Counted from the first letter of the stretch, positions 36,983 through 46,846 are shown. The stretch is DNA of 64,000 nt from BJGV01 sp965205785 (GCA_965205785.1 OZ242188.1:1116001-1180000), one strand, 5' to 3'. The notes: a model not told the origin generated them from the sequence alone. Translations and numbers: made by a program.

Positions 36983-39099
36983 GTTCATTTGTGCATCAAG
37001 AGCCGAATGGACAGATTTTTCTTCCTCCCTTACGTGAGGAACTTAAATTACTTCCAGCGGCACCAAATAGTGATGGATCATCAGCCTGGATGGTGCAGGA
37101 TCCAATTAGTAATAGTTTTTTTCGTATTGGGTGGCTTGATTTTGAGATGCTGCTACGTTGAGCATATGGTTCACCAGAGAAAATTGTAAGTTCAGTTAAT
37201 AACGAGACAACATTAGATATTGAGGTTACAGATGTAAATGATTTAAAAAAATTCTTGGAACAAAATAGGCTACTTCAGGCAAATAACCAGGCAGCTGTTG
37301 ACCAATTGAGGAAAAGTGCTAAAGAACAGAATAAAGGCTTAATCAACTGGGTTCTTCATCATTATCTTTTTTTTCGTATTCCTCTTTTTCGTCCTCAAGT
37401 TTGGCTTGCAAAATTGATACCTTGGCTTAGTTGGATATTTACTCGTACTACTGCTTTTGTTGTTACTTTACTCAGCTTGCTGGGAGTATTTTTGGTCACA
37501 CGACAATGGGAAACATTCTCCAGTACATTCGTTGATCAACTTACCTGGTCTGGTTTATTAGGATATTCAGTAGCGCTAGTTTTTGCAAAAGCCTTGCATG
37601 AAATGGGGCATGCACTCACAGCAACCCGATATGGCGTACGTGTTGCACATATGGGGGTGGCATTATTGGTAATGTTCCCAATGTTATATACCGATACCAG
37701 TGAAAGTTGGAAACTCAGTAATCCGCGGCAGCGTTTAGCAATCGCAGGTGCAGGTATTATTACAGAATTAGCTTTAGCAGGATTAGCTACATTAGCATGG
37801 AGCCTGTCTCCAGATGGGGCAGTTAAAAGCGCATTATTTTTTCTGGCTACGACGAGTTGGTTGCTAACTTTATTAGTTAACGTAAGTCCATTTTTACGCT
37901 TTGATGGTTATTTTATACTGAGTGACGCAATAGATTACCCAAATCTGCATCAGAGATCTGGTGAATTTGCACGAGTTTGGCTCCGACAAGTTTTACTTGG
38001 TTTTAATGACGATTGGCCTGAAGATGTCCAGAATAATAATAGAGTATTTCTAATTTTATTTGCATTTATGACGTGGCTGTATCGACTAGTAGTATTTCTT
38101 GGTCTTGCGGTACTTGTGTATTATTTTTTCTTTAAGGTTTTAGGGATTCTTCTTATGGCAGTCGAGTTAGTTTGGTTCATTTGGAGACCTTTATGGTCAG
38201 AATTAAGTATTTGGCATGAAAGAAAATCAGAAATTAAAACTAATCGTATGTGGGCGGCATATGCGATTCTTGGAATTATTTTATTATTATTACTTTTACC
38301 ATGGCAGACGGGGATTAAAGGATCAGGATGGGTGCATCCAGAACGATCGCATGTACTGTATTCGCCTTTACCTGGTCGGTTAGTTAGCCTACCAAAGTCT
38401 GATAACGTTGTTAGTGGACAACCATTATTTATTCTGGAATCTCCTGACCTTCAACTATCAGCAGAGCGGGCAAGGGGGCTTGCTAAGGCGCGTACAAATG
38501 AATTAATTGGTTTAATTGGACTTCCAGATGGTGAAGCTCGTAGAGAGCAAGTGCGAGCACAGAAAGAGAAGTACATTGCTGAAGAGAAATTATTTCAGGA
38601 AGAGCAGGCACGGCTAGAAATATCAGCACCATTTTCTGGGGTAATCGTTGATTTAGATTCTGACCTTGCACCTGGTGTGTGGATTCAACCCAGCCAGCCT
38701 TTAGCTACTTTAGTTGATTATTCAAAATGGGTGGTTGATACATACATTCATGAAGAAGACGTTCATCGAATAAAACCCGGCGACAGAGCACAGGTATACA
38801 GGCCACTAAGACTTGGAGTATTATAAGGACAAGTTATAAAGGTTGATGCTACTCGTACGACTGTACTTCCACATTTCAGCTTAAATGCAAAGTCAGGAGG
38901 TGATATTGTTACTTTAGAAAATGAGGAGAATATTCCTAGAGATGCAATATACCGTGTTAGGGTTAAGTTGGATACACCTCCACCAGAGAGCCGCCAAATG
39001 AAAACGGGGAATGTAGTAATTAGTGGGGAAGCAAAAGCATGGTTGCCAACTATTCTTAAACGTATTGGTGCTGTAGCTGTGCGTGAGAGTGGGTTTTAG
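36979..39099 (+). pseudogene. M50-family membrane metallopeptidase/HlyD fusion, with in-frame TGA and TAA
   Basis: One continuous frame of 707 codons from ATG 36979 to TAG 39097-39099, interrupted by TGA at 37159-37161 (codon 61) and TAA at 38824-38826 (codon 616). Between the stops is a multi-pass membrane protein with the site-2-protease zinc motif HEMGH (about residues 207-211 of the frame). A second metal segment reads SPFLRFDGY. A HlyD-like biotinyl-lipoyl part follows (SGWVHPERSHVLYSPLPGRLV, ISAPFSGVIVDLDSDLAPG). The 90 codons after the TAA continue the adaptor fold (GQVIKVDATRTT...KTGNVVISGEA). The family (peptide zinc metalloprotease type) is found next to LEPR/DUF4347 proteins. Catalytic residues are intact, so the damage looks recent; an internal start after codon 61 is possible. 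Confidence 0.82.
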
Positions 39100-39309
39100 T
39101 TTTTTTCTGTAATAATGTTAAGTGCTAGCGTTTAATAAAACATATTTATTATGCTTAATAAGAGTTTTTCAATAGAATTCTACACTGAGAAAATTCTGAT
39201 TATGTTTAGTCATATTTCATGTTAGTACACCATTTGCTATGAAGAGGGGAAGCTTCTATCTTTGCCAAGTAAGTTTTTGTAAGTTCAAAAAAATTATGAT
39301 AAGCATACA

Positions 39310-40341
39310 ATGAGATCACTAGTTACTGGTGCAAACGGTTTTGTTGGTTCAGCGGTTACTCGTTGTTTACTAACTGCTGGACATGAGGTGCGGTGTTTGA
39401 TCAGACCTGGAAGTGACCAGAGTAACCTGGAGGGGCTACCCGTTGAAATATCAGAAGGTGATTTGCGTGATATTGCTTCATTAAAACGTGCAATTACTAA
39501 TTGTGAGAATTTGTTTCATGTGGCTGCAGATTACCGTTTATGGGTGCCGGATCCTGAGACCATGTATGACATTAATGTCAAAGGGACACAGGAGCTGATA
39601 CTTGCATCAATTGAATCTGATATTAGTCGTATAATTTATACTAGTAGTGTAGCTACTCTGGGAATTAATTTTGATGGTAGTGCAGCAGATGAAGAAACTC
39701 CCTCTAGCCTTATCGAAATGACCGGGCATTATAAACGTTCAAAATTTCTTGCTGAGCAGGTAGTACAACACTTGACCAACAAATATAAATTACCTTTAGT
39801 TATTGTAAATCCTTCTACTCCAATAGGGCCTCGTGATATAAGGCCAACACCGACCGGGCGGATTGTACTGGATACACTTTGTGGCAGGATGCCAGCTTAC
39901 ATGGATACTGGTCTCAATATTGCGCATGTTGACGATATTGCACAGGGTCATTTGTTAGCATATATGCATGGAAAGTTTGGAGAGCGTTATATATTAGGTG
40001 GTGAAAATATGAATTTAGTTCAAATTTTGCAGATAATAGATGAGATTTGTAGTAAAAAGGTAAAACGAATAAATATCCCAATGTCACTAATTCTTCCTGT
40101 AGCCTGGATAATGGAGAAGATTGCAATTGTTACAAATACTCAACCACGTGCATCAATAGACAGTATTCGGATGGCAAATAAGAAGATGTTTTTCTCAAGT
40201 GAAAAAGCAACTCGTGAATTAGGCTATCAATATCGACCGTCCGCAGAAGCGATAAAAGATGCGGTAACTTGGTTTCAAAACAAAGGATATTGTAGTAGTG
40301 GGAATATTCATTCTCATACCAGAAAGAAATTTCCGATATAG
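39310..40341 (+). CDS. hpnA: Hopanoid-associated sugar epimerase HpnA
   Basis: NAD(P)-dependent extended short-chain dehydrogenase of 343 residues. The nucleotide-binding TGANGFVGSAV lies at about residues 6-16, LFHVAADYRLWVPDP is characteristic of HpnA, and the catalytic pair sits in HYKRSKFLAEQ. The family is tied to hopanoid side-chain biosynthesis, though its exact step is not settled. No other hopanoid gene is in the window. There is no clear ribosome binding site. A 24-codon frame upstream ends in ATGA across this start. Confidence 0.9.
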   Translation: MRSLVTGANGFVGSAVTRCLLTAGHEVRCLIRPGSDQSNLEGLPVEISEGDLRDIASLKRAITNCENLFHVAADYRLWVPDPETMYDINVKGTQELILASIESDISRIIYTSSVATLGINFDGSAADEETPSSLIEMTGHYKRSKFLAEQVVQHLTNKYKLPLVIVNPSTPIGPRDIRPTPTGRIVLDTLCGRMPAYMDTGLNIAHVDDIAQGHLLAYMHGKFGERYILGGENMNLVQILQIIDEICSKKVKRINIPMSLILPVAWIMEKIAIVTNTQPRASIDSIRMANKKMFFSSEKATRELGYQYRPSAEAIKDAVTWFQNKGYCSSGNIHSHTRKKFPI

Positions 40342-40387
40342 ATGGTATCAATGCAGCAATAGTTATTTTAAAAGACTCTGTATATAT

Positions 40388-40681
40388 TCATCGTGCAAAC
40401 TTTCGTAACACTACCATTAATTCATCAATTGCCACCTTACCTTTGCCAGATTTGATCGCACTTTGCATGCAGCCATGAGTATGATTTTCAAGTAGTCTCA
40501 TAGAAAAAGCATCAAGGGCAGACTGTAGTGCAGATACTTGGGTTAGAACATCAACACAATAACGATCTTCCGCTATCATTTTAGTAACACCACGTACTTG
40601 GCCTTCAATACGGTTGAGACGTTTTATCAGCGCATTTTTATCTGGTTGTATCACAGCTTTAGACTTAGATGTTGACTTCAA
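40388..40681 (-). CDS. csoR: CsoR-type copper-sensing repressor
   Basis: All-helical DUF156 repressor, 97 residues from TTG at 40681, which has GGAGG 6 bases upstream. The frame can be extended to TTG 40696. Copper ligands C42, H67 and C71 have the spacing (25 and 4) of the M. tuberculosis CsoR ligands C36, H61 and C65. It overlaps copZ by 17 bases and ends the copA-copZ-csoR operon, so it should repress its own transcription. The matching operator is present at 43329-43353. Convergent with hpnA. Confidence 0.9.
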   Translation of the reverse strand: MKSTSKSKAVIQPDKNALIKRLNRIEGQVRGVTKMIAEDRYCVDVLTQVSALQSALDAFSMRLLENHTHGCMQSAIKSGKGKVAIDELMVVLRKFAR

Positions 40682-40874
40682 AACCTGCCTCCACAATAGT
40701 CTTTTTAAACTGATTTATATTTGCTTTTTCAGGGTTATATTGAATTTTAACCTGATTGCTTTCTAGGGAAACATCTACATCATTTACCCCAGAAATTTTT
40801 TCTACAACGTTCTTTATGCTATTGACGCAGCCCATGCAGGTCATGCCGTTGATATTCAGAATGGTCGTTTGCAT
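40665..40874 (-). CDS. copZ: Copper chaperone of the HMA/CopZ type
   Basis: A 69-residue ferredoxin-like metallochaperone with the metal motif GMTCMGC (C13, C16) in the first loop. It probably delivers Cu(I) to CopA or to CsoR. It lies 33 bases after copA and overlaps csoR. Confidence 0.92.
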   Translation of the reverse strand: MQTTILNINGMTCMGCVNSIKNVVEKISGVNDVDVSLESNQVKIQYNPEKANINQFKKTIVEAGFEVNI

Positions 40875-40907
40875 TTTATATGTTCCATTTTTATCAAAGT
40901 TTATATA

Positions 40908-43301
40908 TTAAGAGCTAGGTTGCCATCTTTTTAACAACAAAGAGTTTCCAACTACTGACACAGAGCTCATTGCCATTGCAGTGGCAGCAATTACAGGATT
41001 GAGTAGCCCTAATGCCGCGAGTGGTATGCCTAAGGCATTGTATATGAAGGCAAAGAATAGATTCTGACGAATTTTGCCTAGCGTTTTATTAGATAAAGAA
41101 ATAGCATCAGCTATACTCAATAGATCATTGCGTATTAAAGTAATGTCAGCAGCTTCAATTGCTATATCGGAGCCCGCACCTATAGCGAAACTTACGTTGG
41201 CTGCAGCTAATGCTGGAGCATCGTTTATTCCATCTCCCACCATAGCGGTAAATTTACCTTTATTTTTTATACTTTCTACTTCAATAGCTTTATCTTGTGG
41301 TAATACTTCAGCGTGGTAGCAAGTGATGCCTACTTGCTCGGCAACAGCAGCGGCAGTAGTAGGGCTGTCACCTGTTAGCATTATCACTTCGATTCCCATT
41401 GATTGCAGTTGTTTCACTGCTTGTACAGAAGTGCTCCTCAGTTGATCACCGATTTCAAGATATCCAAGGATTTTAGAAGTGTTGCCGAGCTTCTTGGCAG
41501 CAGCAATGATAGTCTTACCTTTTGCCTGAAGTGTTGCCATATAATCGGTATCAATTTCTGCACCATGATCAATTAAAAATTTTACCGTGCCAAGTATGTA
41601 ATCTATATCATCGATACGAGCAGTAATCCCTCTGCCAGTAACAGCAGTAAACTCACTGACTGTATGTAGTTTAATATTCATGCTTTTCGCGCATTCTAAA
41701 ATTGCTTTGGCAAGAGGATGTTCTGATCCTTGTTCTAACGTAGCAGAAATCTGTATTAAATCATGCTTAGTAGTTTTTCCTGAAGGAATAATATTGGTCA
41801 CTACAGGTTTACCTTCTGTCAAGGTGCCAGTTTTATCTAAAATTAGTGTTTGAATTTTTTCCGCTTGCTCTAGTGCGGCAGCATTCTTAACCAGTACTCC
41901 AACTTGCGCGCCGCGTCCGGTTCCAACCATGATTGCTGTTGGTGTGGCTAGTCCAAGTGCGCAAGGGCAAGAAATTACCAGCACAGTTACAGCATTGATG
42001 AGCGCTAAAACAAAGTCATCGACAAGCCACCAAGTTAGTAACAGAGTTAGTGCACTAATAAATACTACTATAGGGACAAATATACCGGAAATCGTATCTG
42101 CCATTCTCTGAATTGGTGCTTTGGAACCTTGAGCCTCTTCCACCAATCGAATAATAGCTGCAAGTTGTGTGTGGCTGCCAATACTAGTAGCACGGCACTT
42201 AAGTAATCCTTGTTGGTTCATTGTTGCAGCATAGACTTTTGCGCCGTAATTTTTTGAAACTGGTAGGCTCTCGCCAGTTAACATTGATTCATCAACACTA
42301 GATGATCCCTCTGTGACAATACCGTCTACCGGCAGATTTTCGCCTGGACGTACGATAAAAGTATCATTTATCTTAATAGTATTTGCATCAATTTCAACAA
42401 TTTGACCATCACGTTCTACTCGTGCAGTTTTAGGTTGTAATTCTATAAGCTCTTCAATAGCCGCTGAAGTTTTATTTTTGGCACGAGCCTCCATTAGTTT
42501 GCCTAACAAAACAAGCGTAATGATTGCTGCGCTTGACTCAAAATAAATATGTTGATTCAGCGCTAACAACGTAACAACCGCACTAAAGAAATATGCCATA
42601 CTTGTGCCAAGCGCAACTAAAACATCCATATTTGCACTACCCCCACGAAGTGCATACCATGCACCTTTATAGAAACGCATACCTATCCAAAATTGTACGG
42701 GTGTGGCCAGTAGCCATTGCAACCAGCGTGGCAATAGCTCAGTAGTTGTTCCTGAAAAAATTGTACCCATATGTAACATTAATGGAAGAGTAAGAGCGGC
42801 TGAGATCCAAAACATGCGAAGCTCTTTATTGTAGGAAGCCATTTGCCGTGTTTTTTCTTCTGCACGATTAGTCGCGTTGATTTCGGTTGCGTTATAGCCT
42901 TCCTTAACAATAGCAGTAATTAGGTTATTTACTGTTACAGAGCCAGGTTTGAAATTAACATGGGCTTTCTCAGTAGCTGGATTAATGGTAGCAGTTACTC
43001 CTGGAAATTTATTTAATACTTTTTTAATGCGCTCGCTACAATCAGCACAAGTCATCCCACTGATTTGTAGTTGTACCGATTGGGGGGCGACATGAAATCC
43101 TGCATTTTCGATAGAATCAATTAATCTATCGGGTATAGTCTGAGCTTCATCGAATTTAATTTGTGCTTTTTCATTGGCCAGGTTAACTATCGCATGCACG
43201 CTAGGTAGCCTATTTAGACTTTTCTCTATGCGTGTTGCACAGGCTACGCAGGTCATCCCTTCTATAGGTATTTCGATTTGTCTCAGATTAGGAAGATTCA
43301 A
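40908..43301 (-). CDS. copA: Copper-exporting P1B-type ATPase
   Basis: A 797-residue inner-membrane Cu(I) exporter. It has two N-terminal HMA domains (GMTCVAC near residue 16, GMTCADC near 84), transmembrane helices, and the CPC metal site in VISCPCALGLATPT. The phosphorylation motif is DKTGTLTEGKP, with nucleotide-binding SEHPLA and the hinge MVGDGINDAPAL. The start is TTG at 43301 with AGGA 6 bases upstream. It heads the copper operon behind a CsoR-controlled promoter. Confidence 0.97.
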   Translation of the reverse strand: MNLPNLRQIEIPIEGMTCVACATRIEKSLNRLPSVHAIVNLANEKAQIKFDEAQTIPDRLIDSIENAGFHVAPQSVQLQISGMTCADCSERIKKVLNKFPGVTATINPATEKAHVNFKPGSVTVNNLITAIVKEGYNATEINATNRAEEKTRQMASYNKELRMFWISAALTLPLMLHMGTIFSGTTTELLPRWLQWLLATPVQFWIGMRFYKGAWYALRGGSANMDVLVALGTSMAYFFSAVVTLLALNQHIYFESSAAIITLVLLGKLMEARAKNKTSAAIEELIELQPKTARVERDGQIVEIDANTIKINDTFIVRPGENLPVDGIVTEGSSSVDESMLTGESLPVSKNYGAKVYAATMNQQGLLKCRATSIGSHTQLAAIIRLVEEAQGSKAPIQRMADTISGIFVPIVVFISALTLLLTWWLVDDFVLALINAVTVLVISCPCALGLATPTAIMVGTGRGAQVGVLVKNAAALEQAEKIQTLILDKTGTLTEGKPVVTNIIPSGKTTKHDLIQISATLEQGSEHPLAKAILECAKSMNIKLHTVSEFTAVTGRGITARIDDIDYILGTVKFLIDHGAEIDTDYMATLQAKGKTIIAAAKKLGNTSKILGYLEIGDQLRSTSVQAVKQLQSMGIEVIMLTGDSPTTAAAVAEQVGITCYHAEVLPQDKAIEVESIKNKGKFTAMVGDGINDAPALAAANVSFAIGAGSDIAIEAADITLIRNDLLSIADAISLSNKTLGKIRQNLFFAFIYNALGIPLAALGLLNPVIAATAMAMSSVSVVGNSLLLKRWQPSS

Positions 43302-43327
43302 AGTAATTCCTAGGTATTAATTGAACC

Positions 43328-43356
43328 AACATATACCCCATAGGGGTATATGTCAA
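43328..43356 (-). promoter_or_regulatory. copA promoter with embedded CsoR operator
   Basis: On the minus strand TTGACA (43351-43356) and TATGTT (43328-43333) are separated by exactly 17 bases. Positions 43329-43353 form a perfect inverted repeat, arm ACATATACCCC with a 3-base spacer. This is the G/C-tract palindrome type bound by CsoR repressors. Its overlap with both promoter boxes explains copper-dependent repression by the csoR product encoded downstream. Confidence 0.88.
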
Positions 43357-43435
43357 CTTACTTTAAAAGGAATTATTGAAATAGGGCTAGGAACGGAAAT
43401 TTTAGAAATATATGAAACTATATTTACGTAAGAAA

Positions 43436-44941
43436 CTAGTCTTCTCGACGTAAATGGGGAAATAAAATTACGTCCCGAATACTGGGGCTATCAGTAAGTA
43501 ACATGACTAATCGATCTATACCTATACCTTCACCAGCGGTGGGGGGTAGGCCATACTCTAATGCACGGATATAATCTTCGTCATAGTGCATAGCTTCTTT
43601 ATCACCTGACTCTTTAGCACGTACTTGTTCCTGGAAGCGCGCTGCTTGATCTTCAGGATCATTTAACTCTGAGAAACCATTAGCCATTTCACGTCCAGTT
43701 ATATACAGCTCAAAGCGGTCAGTTATTTCAGGGTTTTTGTCATTCCGGCGAGCTAACGGGGAGACATCTGATGGATAATCAACTATAAATGTTGGATCAA
43801 TTAGTAAATGTTCAGTTGTTTCATCAAATAAGGAAAGCTGTAATCCACCAATTCCATCTTCAGGTTTATAGCTAACATTGAGTGTTTCTAATTTACTTAT
43901 TAGGAAAGTACGGTCATTTAGTTGCAGGTCAGTATATTCCGGGTGAAATTTCTTAATTGCTTGGGTGATAGATAATCGCAAGAATGGATTCGCAAGATTA
44001 ATTTTATGCCCTTGATAAGTGATTTCGGTAGTACCTAAGACCTCTGTTGCTATATCGCGGATTAGTGTTTCAGTAAGATCCATAAGATATATATGGTCCT
44101 GGTAGGCTTCGTAAAACTCCAGCATGGTGAACTCAGGGTTATGGCGAATGGAGATACCTTCGTTTCTAAAACTGCGGTTTATTTCAAAGACCTTTTCCAT
44201 TCCGCTCACTACTAAACGCTTTAAGTATAGTTCTGGTGCTATGCGTAAATATAGGTCCATGTCCAAGGTATTATGATGTGTGACAAAAGGGCGGGCTGCC
44301 GCACCACCTGGAATAGGGTGCATCATTGGTGTTTCTACTTCTAAGTAGCCTCTTTTTACAAAAAAATCACGAACAGATTGAATAATTTTAGATCGGGTTA
44401 AAAATACTCTGCGTGTATCCTCATTTGAGATCAGATCAAGATAACGCTGACGATATTTTTGTTCCTGATCAGTTAGACCATGGAATTTTTCTGGTAAGGG
44501 ACGCAATGATTTAGTCAATAGGTACAAGCCTTTTACACGTACTGTCAGTTCACCAGATTTAGTTATAAAGAGTGTTCCATGTGCACCTAAAATATCGCCT
44601 AGATCAAAATGCTTAAATGCAGCATGTACAGATTCACCCGTAATATCGTTGGTAATATATAGTTGAATATGTCCACTCATGTCTTGAATAGTAGCGAAGC
44701 TAGCCTTACCCATTACACGTTTTAGAATCATACGCCCAGCTACCTCAACAGATATGGGGTCATTATCCAGAGTATCATTTGATTGGTTACCATGTTTTTT
44801 GTGAAGATCTGATGCAAGATTATTACGGCGAAAATCATTTGGAAAAGCAATGCCTGCCTCACGCAAAGCAGCTAATTTAGCACGACGCTCCTCAATAATC
44901 TGATTAGTATCTTGTGGTAGCTTGTGTTCTTGTTCACTCAT
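43436..44941 (-). CDS. lysS: Lysine-tRNA ligase (class II)
   Basis: Charges tRNA-Lys. Its 501 residues have an N-terminal OB-fold anticodon-binding domain (about 60-165), then the class II core with motif 2 FEINRSFRNEGIS and motif 3 GIGIDRLVMLLTD. It is preceded on the minus strand by a possible -10 box TATAAT (44991-44996) about 50 bases before the ATG. In many proteobacteria prfB and lysS are adjacent; here msrB lies between them on the other strand. Confidence 0.98.
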   Translation of the reverse strand: MSEQEHKLPQDTNQIIEERRAKLAALREAGIAFPNDFRRNNLASDLHKKHGNQSNDTLDNDPISVEVAGRMILKRVMGKASFATIQDMSGHIQLYITNDITGESVHAAFKHFDLGDILGAHGTLFITKSGELTVRVKGLYLLTKSLRPLPEKFHGLTDQEQKYRQRYLDLISNEDTRRVFLTRSKIIQSVRDFFVKRGYLEVETPMMHPIPGGAAARPFVTHHNTLDMDLYLRIAPELYLKRLVVSGMEKVFEINRSFRNEGISIRHNPEFTMLEFYEAYQDHIYLMDLTETLIRDIATEVLGTTEITYQGHKINLANPFLRLSITQAIKKFHPEYTDLQLNDRTFLISKLETLNVSYKPEDGIGGLQLSLFDETTEHLLIDPTFIVDYPSDVSPLARRNDKNPEITDRFELYITGREMANGFSELNDPEDQAARFQEQVRAKESGDKEAMHYDEDYIRALEYGLPPTAGEGIGIDRLVMLLTDSPSIRDVILFPHLRRED

Positions 44942-45155
44942 TTATTGACCTCAAAAAAAGCATGTTAGTCCTTTGACATATGTGGCGGCAATTATAGCGT
45001 TGTGTATCACTATGCGCTATCATCTTGCTTAATCAGGCGCACAGTATATTTTCCTAAGCAATAATATTTATATGCCTATTGTTAATAGTAAATATTGAAT
45101 TGTTAGAATATTGTATAGGCGGAATACAGAAGAATAACAGTACTATGTCCATTTT

Positions 45156-45650
45156 ATGGAAAATTTAGAAAATTTAAATCTAGCTGAGTTGAAGCATAAG
45201 TTGTCAGAAGAGCAATTTATGGTTACACAGAAGAATGGTACGGAGCAGCCCTTCAAAAATACATTCTGGAATAATTATAAGCCAGGTATTTACGTAGATG
45301 TTGTATCGGGCGAGCTACTATTTAGTTCATTGGATAAATATGATTCAGGTACTGGCTGGCCAAGTTTTACGCGTCCAGTCGAGAATAGCGGGATTGTTGA
45401 GAAGCAGGATAACAAATATGGTATGGCGCGAATTGAAGTACGTTCAAGGTATGCCGATTCGCATCTTGGGCACGTTTTTACTGACGGCCCATATCCGACA
45501 GGGAAGCGCTACTGTATCAATTCAGCATCTTTACGATTTATCCCAGTTGAGAATATGAGCGAAGAAGGATATGGGGCTTATATTGATACTTTTATACAAG
45601 CAGATTTGGTCAGTAAAAGTGGTAATAATTTAAAGAATAAGTCAGGATAG
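45156..45650 (+). CDS. msrB: Peptide-methionine (R)-S-oxide reductase MsrB
   Basis: Reduces R-methionine sulfoxide in proteins. Its 164 residues include SGTGWPSF, the VRSRYADSHLGHVF segment, and the catalytic cysteine in RYCINSASLRF. The two CxxC pairs of zinc-binding MsrB proteins are absent, so this is the zinc-free form. It stands alone between lysS (divergent) and prfB (convergent). Confidence 0.96.
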   Translation: MENLENLNLAELKHKLSEEQFMVTQKNGTEQPFKNTFWNNYKPGIYVDVVSGELLFSSLDKYDSGTGWPSFTRPVENSGIVEKQDNKYGMARIEVRSRYADSHLGHVFTDGPYPTGKRYCINSASLRFIPVENMSEEGYGAYIDTFIQADLVSKSGNNLKNKSG

Positions 45651-45741
45651 TGAGTAGAATATTCCGGGCTTCATTATCTATAGATTTTGATAGATGAGAA
45701 AAGAAAGTGATATGAATTAGCGCTAATTTTTTCACTAAGGA

Positions 45742-46846
45742 CTAGGCTCCCTGTTTCAAGCTTGCCTGGATAAATTCGTCTAGTCCACCGTCAAGTACCC
45801 CCTGAGTATTACCTATCTCCAGACCCGTTCTTAAATCTTTGATACGTGATTGATCAAGAACATAAGAGCGTATCTGATGTCCCCAACCTATGTCAGTTTT
45901 AGAATCCTCCATAGCTTGTTTCTCATCAGTCTGTTTACGTAATTCAACTTCATGAAGGCGTGATTTCAACATTGCCATTGCTTCTGCACGATTACGGTGT
46001 TGGGATCTGTCATTTTGACAACTTACAACAATGCCTGACGGATTATGAGTAATGCGGATAGCTGAATCGGTTTTGTTGATGTGCTGACCACCCGCACCGG
46101 AAGCACGATATGTATCTATGCGTAAATCTGCAGGATTAATTTCAATTTCAATAGTATCGTCTACCTCTGGGTAAATAAATACACTGGCAAACGAGGTATG
46201 ACGGCGATTACCGGAGTCAAACGGAGATTTTCGAACTAAACGGTGAACTCCACTTTCAGTACGTAGGTAGCCATACGCATACTCACCAGATATTTTGAGC
46301 GAAGCACTTTTGATGCCTGCCACTTCACCAGAGGACTCCTCAAGTACTTCAACTTTATAATTACGTCTTTCACAATAGCGTAGATACATACGTTCAAGCA
46401 TTGCTGCCCAATCTTGTGCTTCCGTACCTCCTGAACCAGATTGAATTTCTAAGAAGCAATTGTTTGGATCCATTGGATTGGAAAACATACGGCAAAATTC
46501 CATATCTGCAACATTTGTTTCTAACTTTGCTGCATCGCTACAGATACTTTCTAGTATTGCAATATCATTTTCCTCTTTTGCCATCTGGAACAAGTCAATT
46601 GAGTCTTGTAATTGATGCCCAATTGTTTCTAGTGTTAAGACAACATTTTCCAAAAGTTTCTTTTCACGTCCTAATTCCTGGGCACGTTTACTATCACTCC
46701 AAATTACAGGGTCTTCTTCTAGCTGGGAAATTTTATCCAGGCGCTTTTGCTTAGCTTCGAAGTCAAAGATACCTCCGGAGTTCTGTTGATCGGCTGTTAA
46801 GATCAGAAAGTTGACTGGCGATAGCGTTGATTTGTTCCGCTTCCAT
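45742..46846 (-). CDS. prfB: Peptide chain release factor 2, with programmed +1 frameshift
   Basis: RF2 terminates translation at UGA and UAA. The gene starts at ATG 46846. After 27 codons it meets TGA (46763-46765) and needs a +1 shift to continue as DFEAKQKRLDKISQLEEDP. This gives 367 residues. The downstream frame has the SPF codon-recognition tripeptide (RKSPFDSG) and the catalytic GGQ in ASGAGGQHINKT. The shift makes RF2 levels self-regulating, since RF2 itself terminates at the internal TGA. Confidence 0.97.
46763..46776 (-). promoter_or_regulatory. RF2 frameshift signal
   Basis: On the minus strand GGAGG, TAT, CTT, TGA, followed by C: an internal Shine-Dalgarno-like element 3 bases before the slippery CUU and an in-frame UGA. 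This is the conserved bacterial prfB recoding site. Confidence 0.95.

Noticed and set aside
37159..37161. TGA in the M50 gene as a selenocysteine or tryptophan codon
   Set aside because: No selenocysteine insertion hairpin stands out after it. The neighbouring lesions are TAG and TAA, and genes throughout the window end normally in TGA, so codon reassignment does not explain the pattern. A TGG to TGA change remains a plausible origin.
45715..45728. Palindrome AATTAGCGCTAATT followed by T as a terminator of msrB
   Set aside because: With a minimal loop only five AT-rich pairs remain, too weak for a confident intrinsic terminator.
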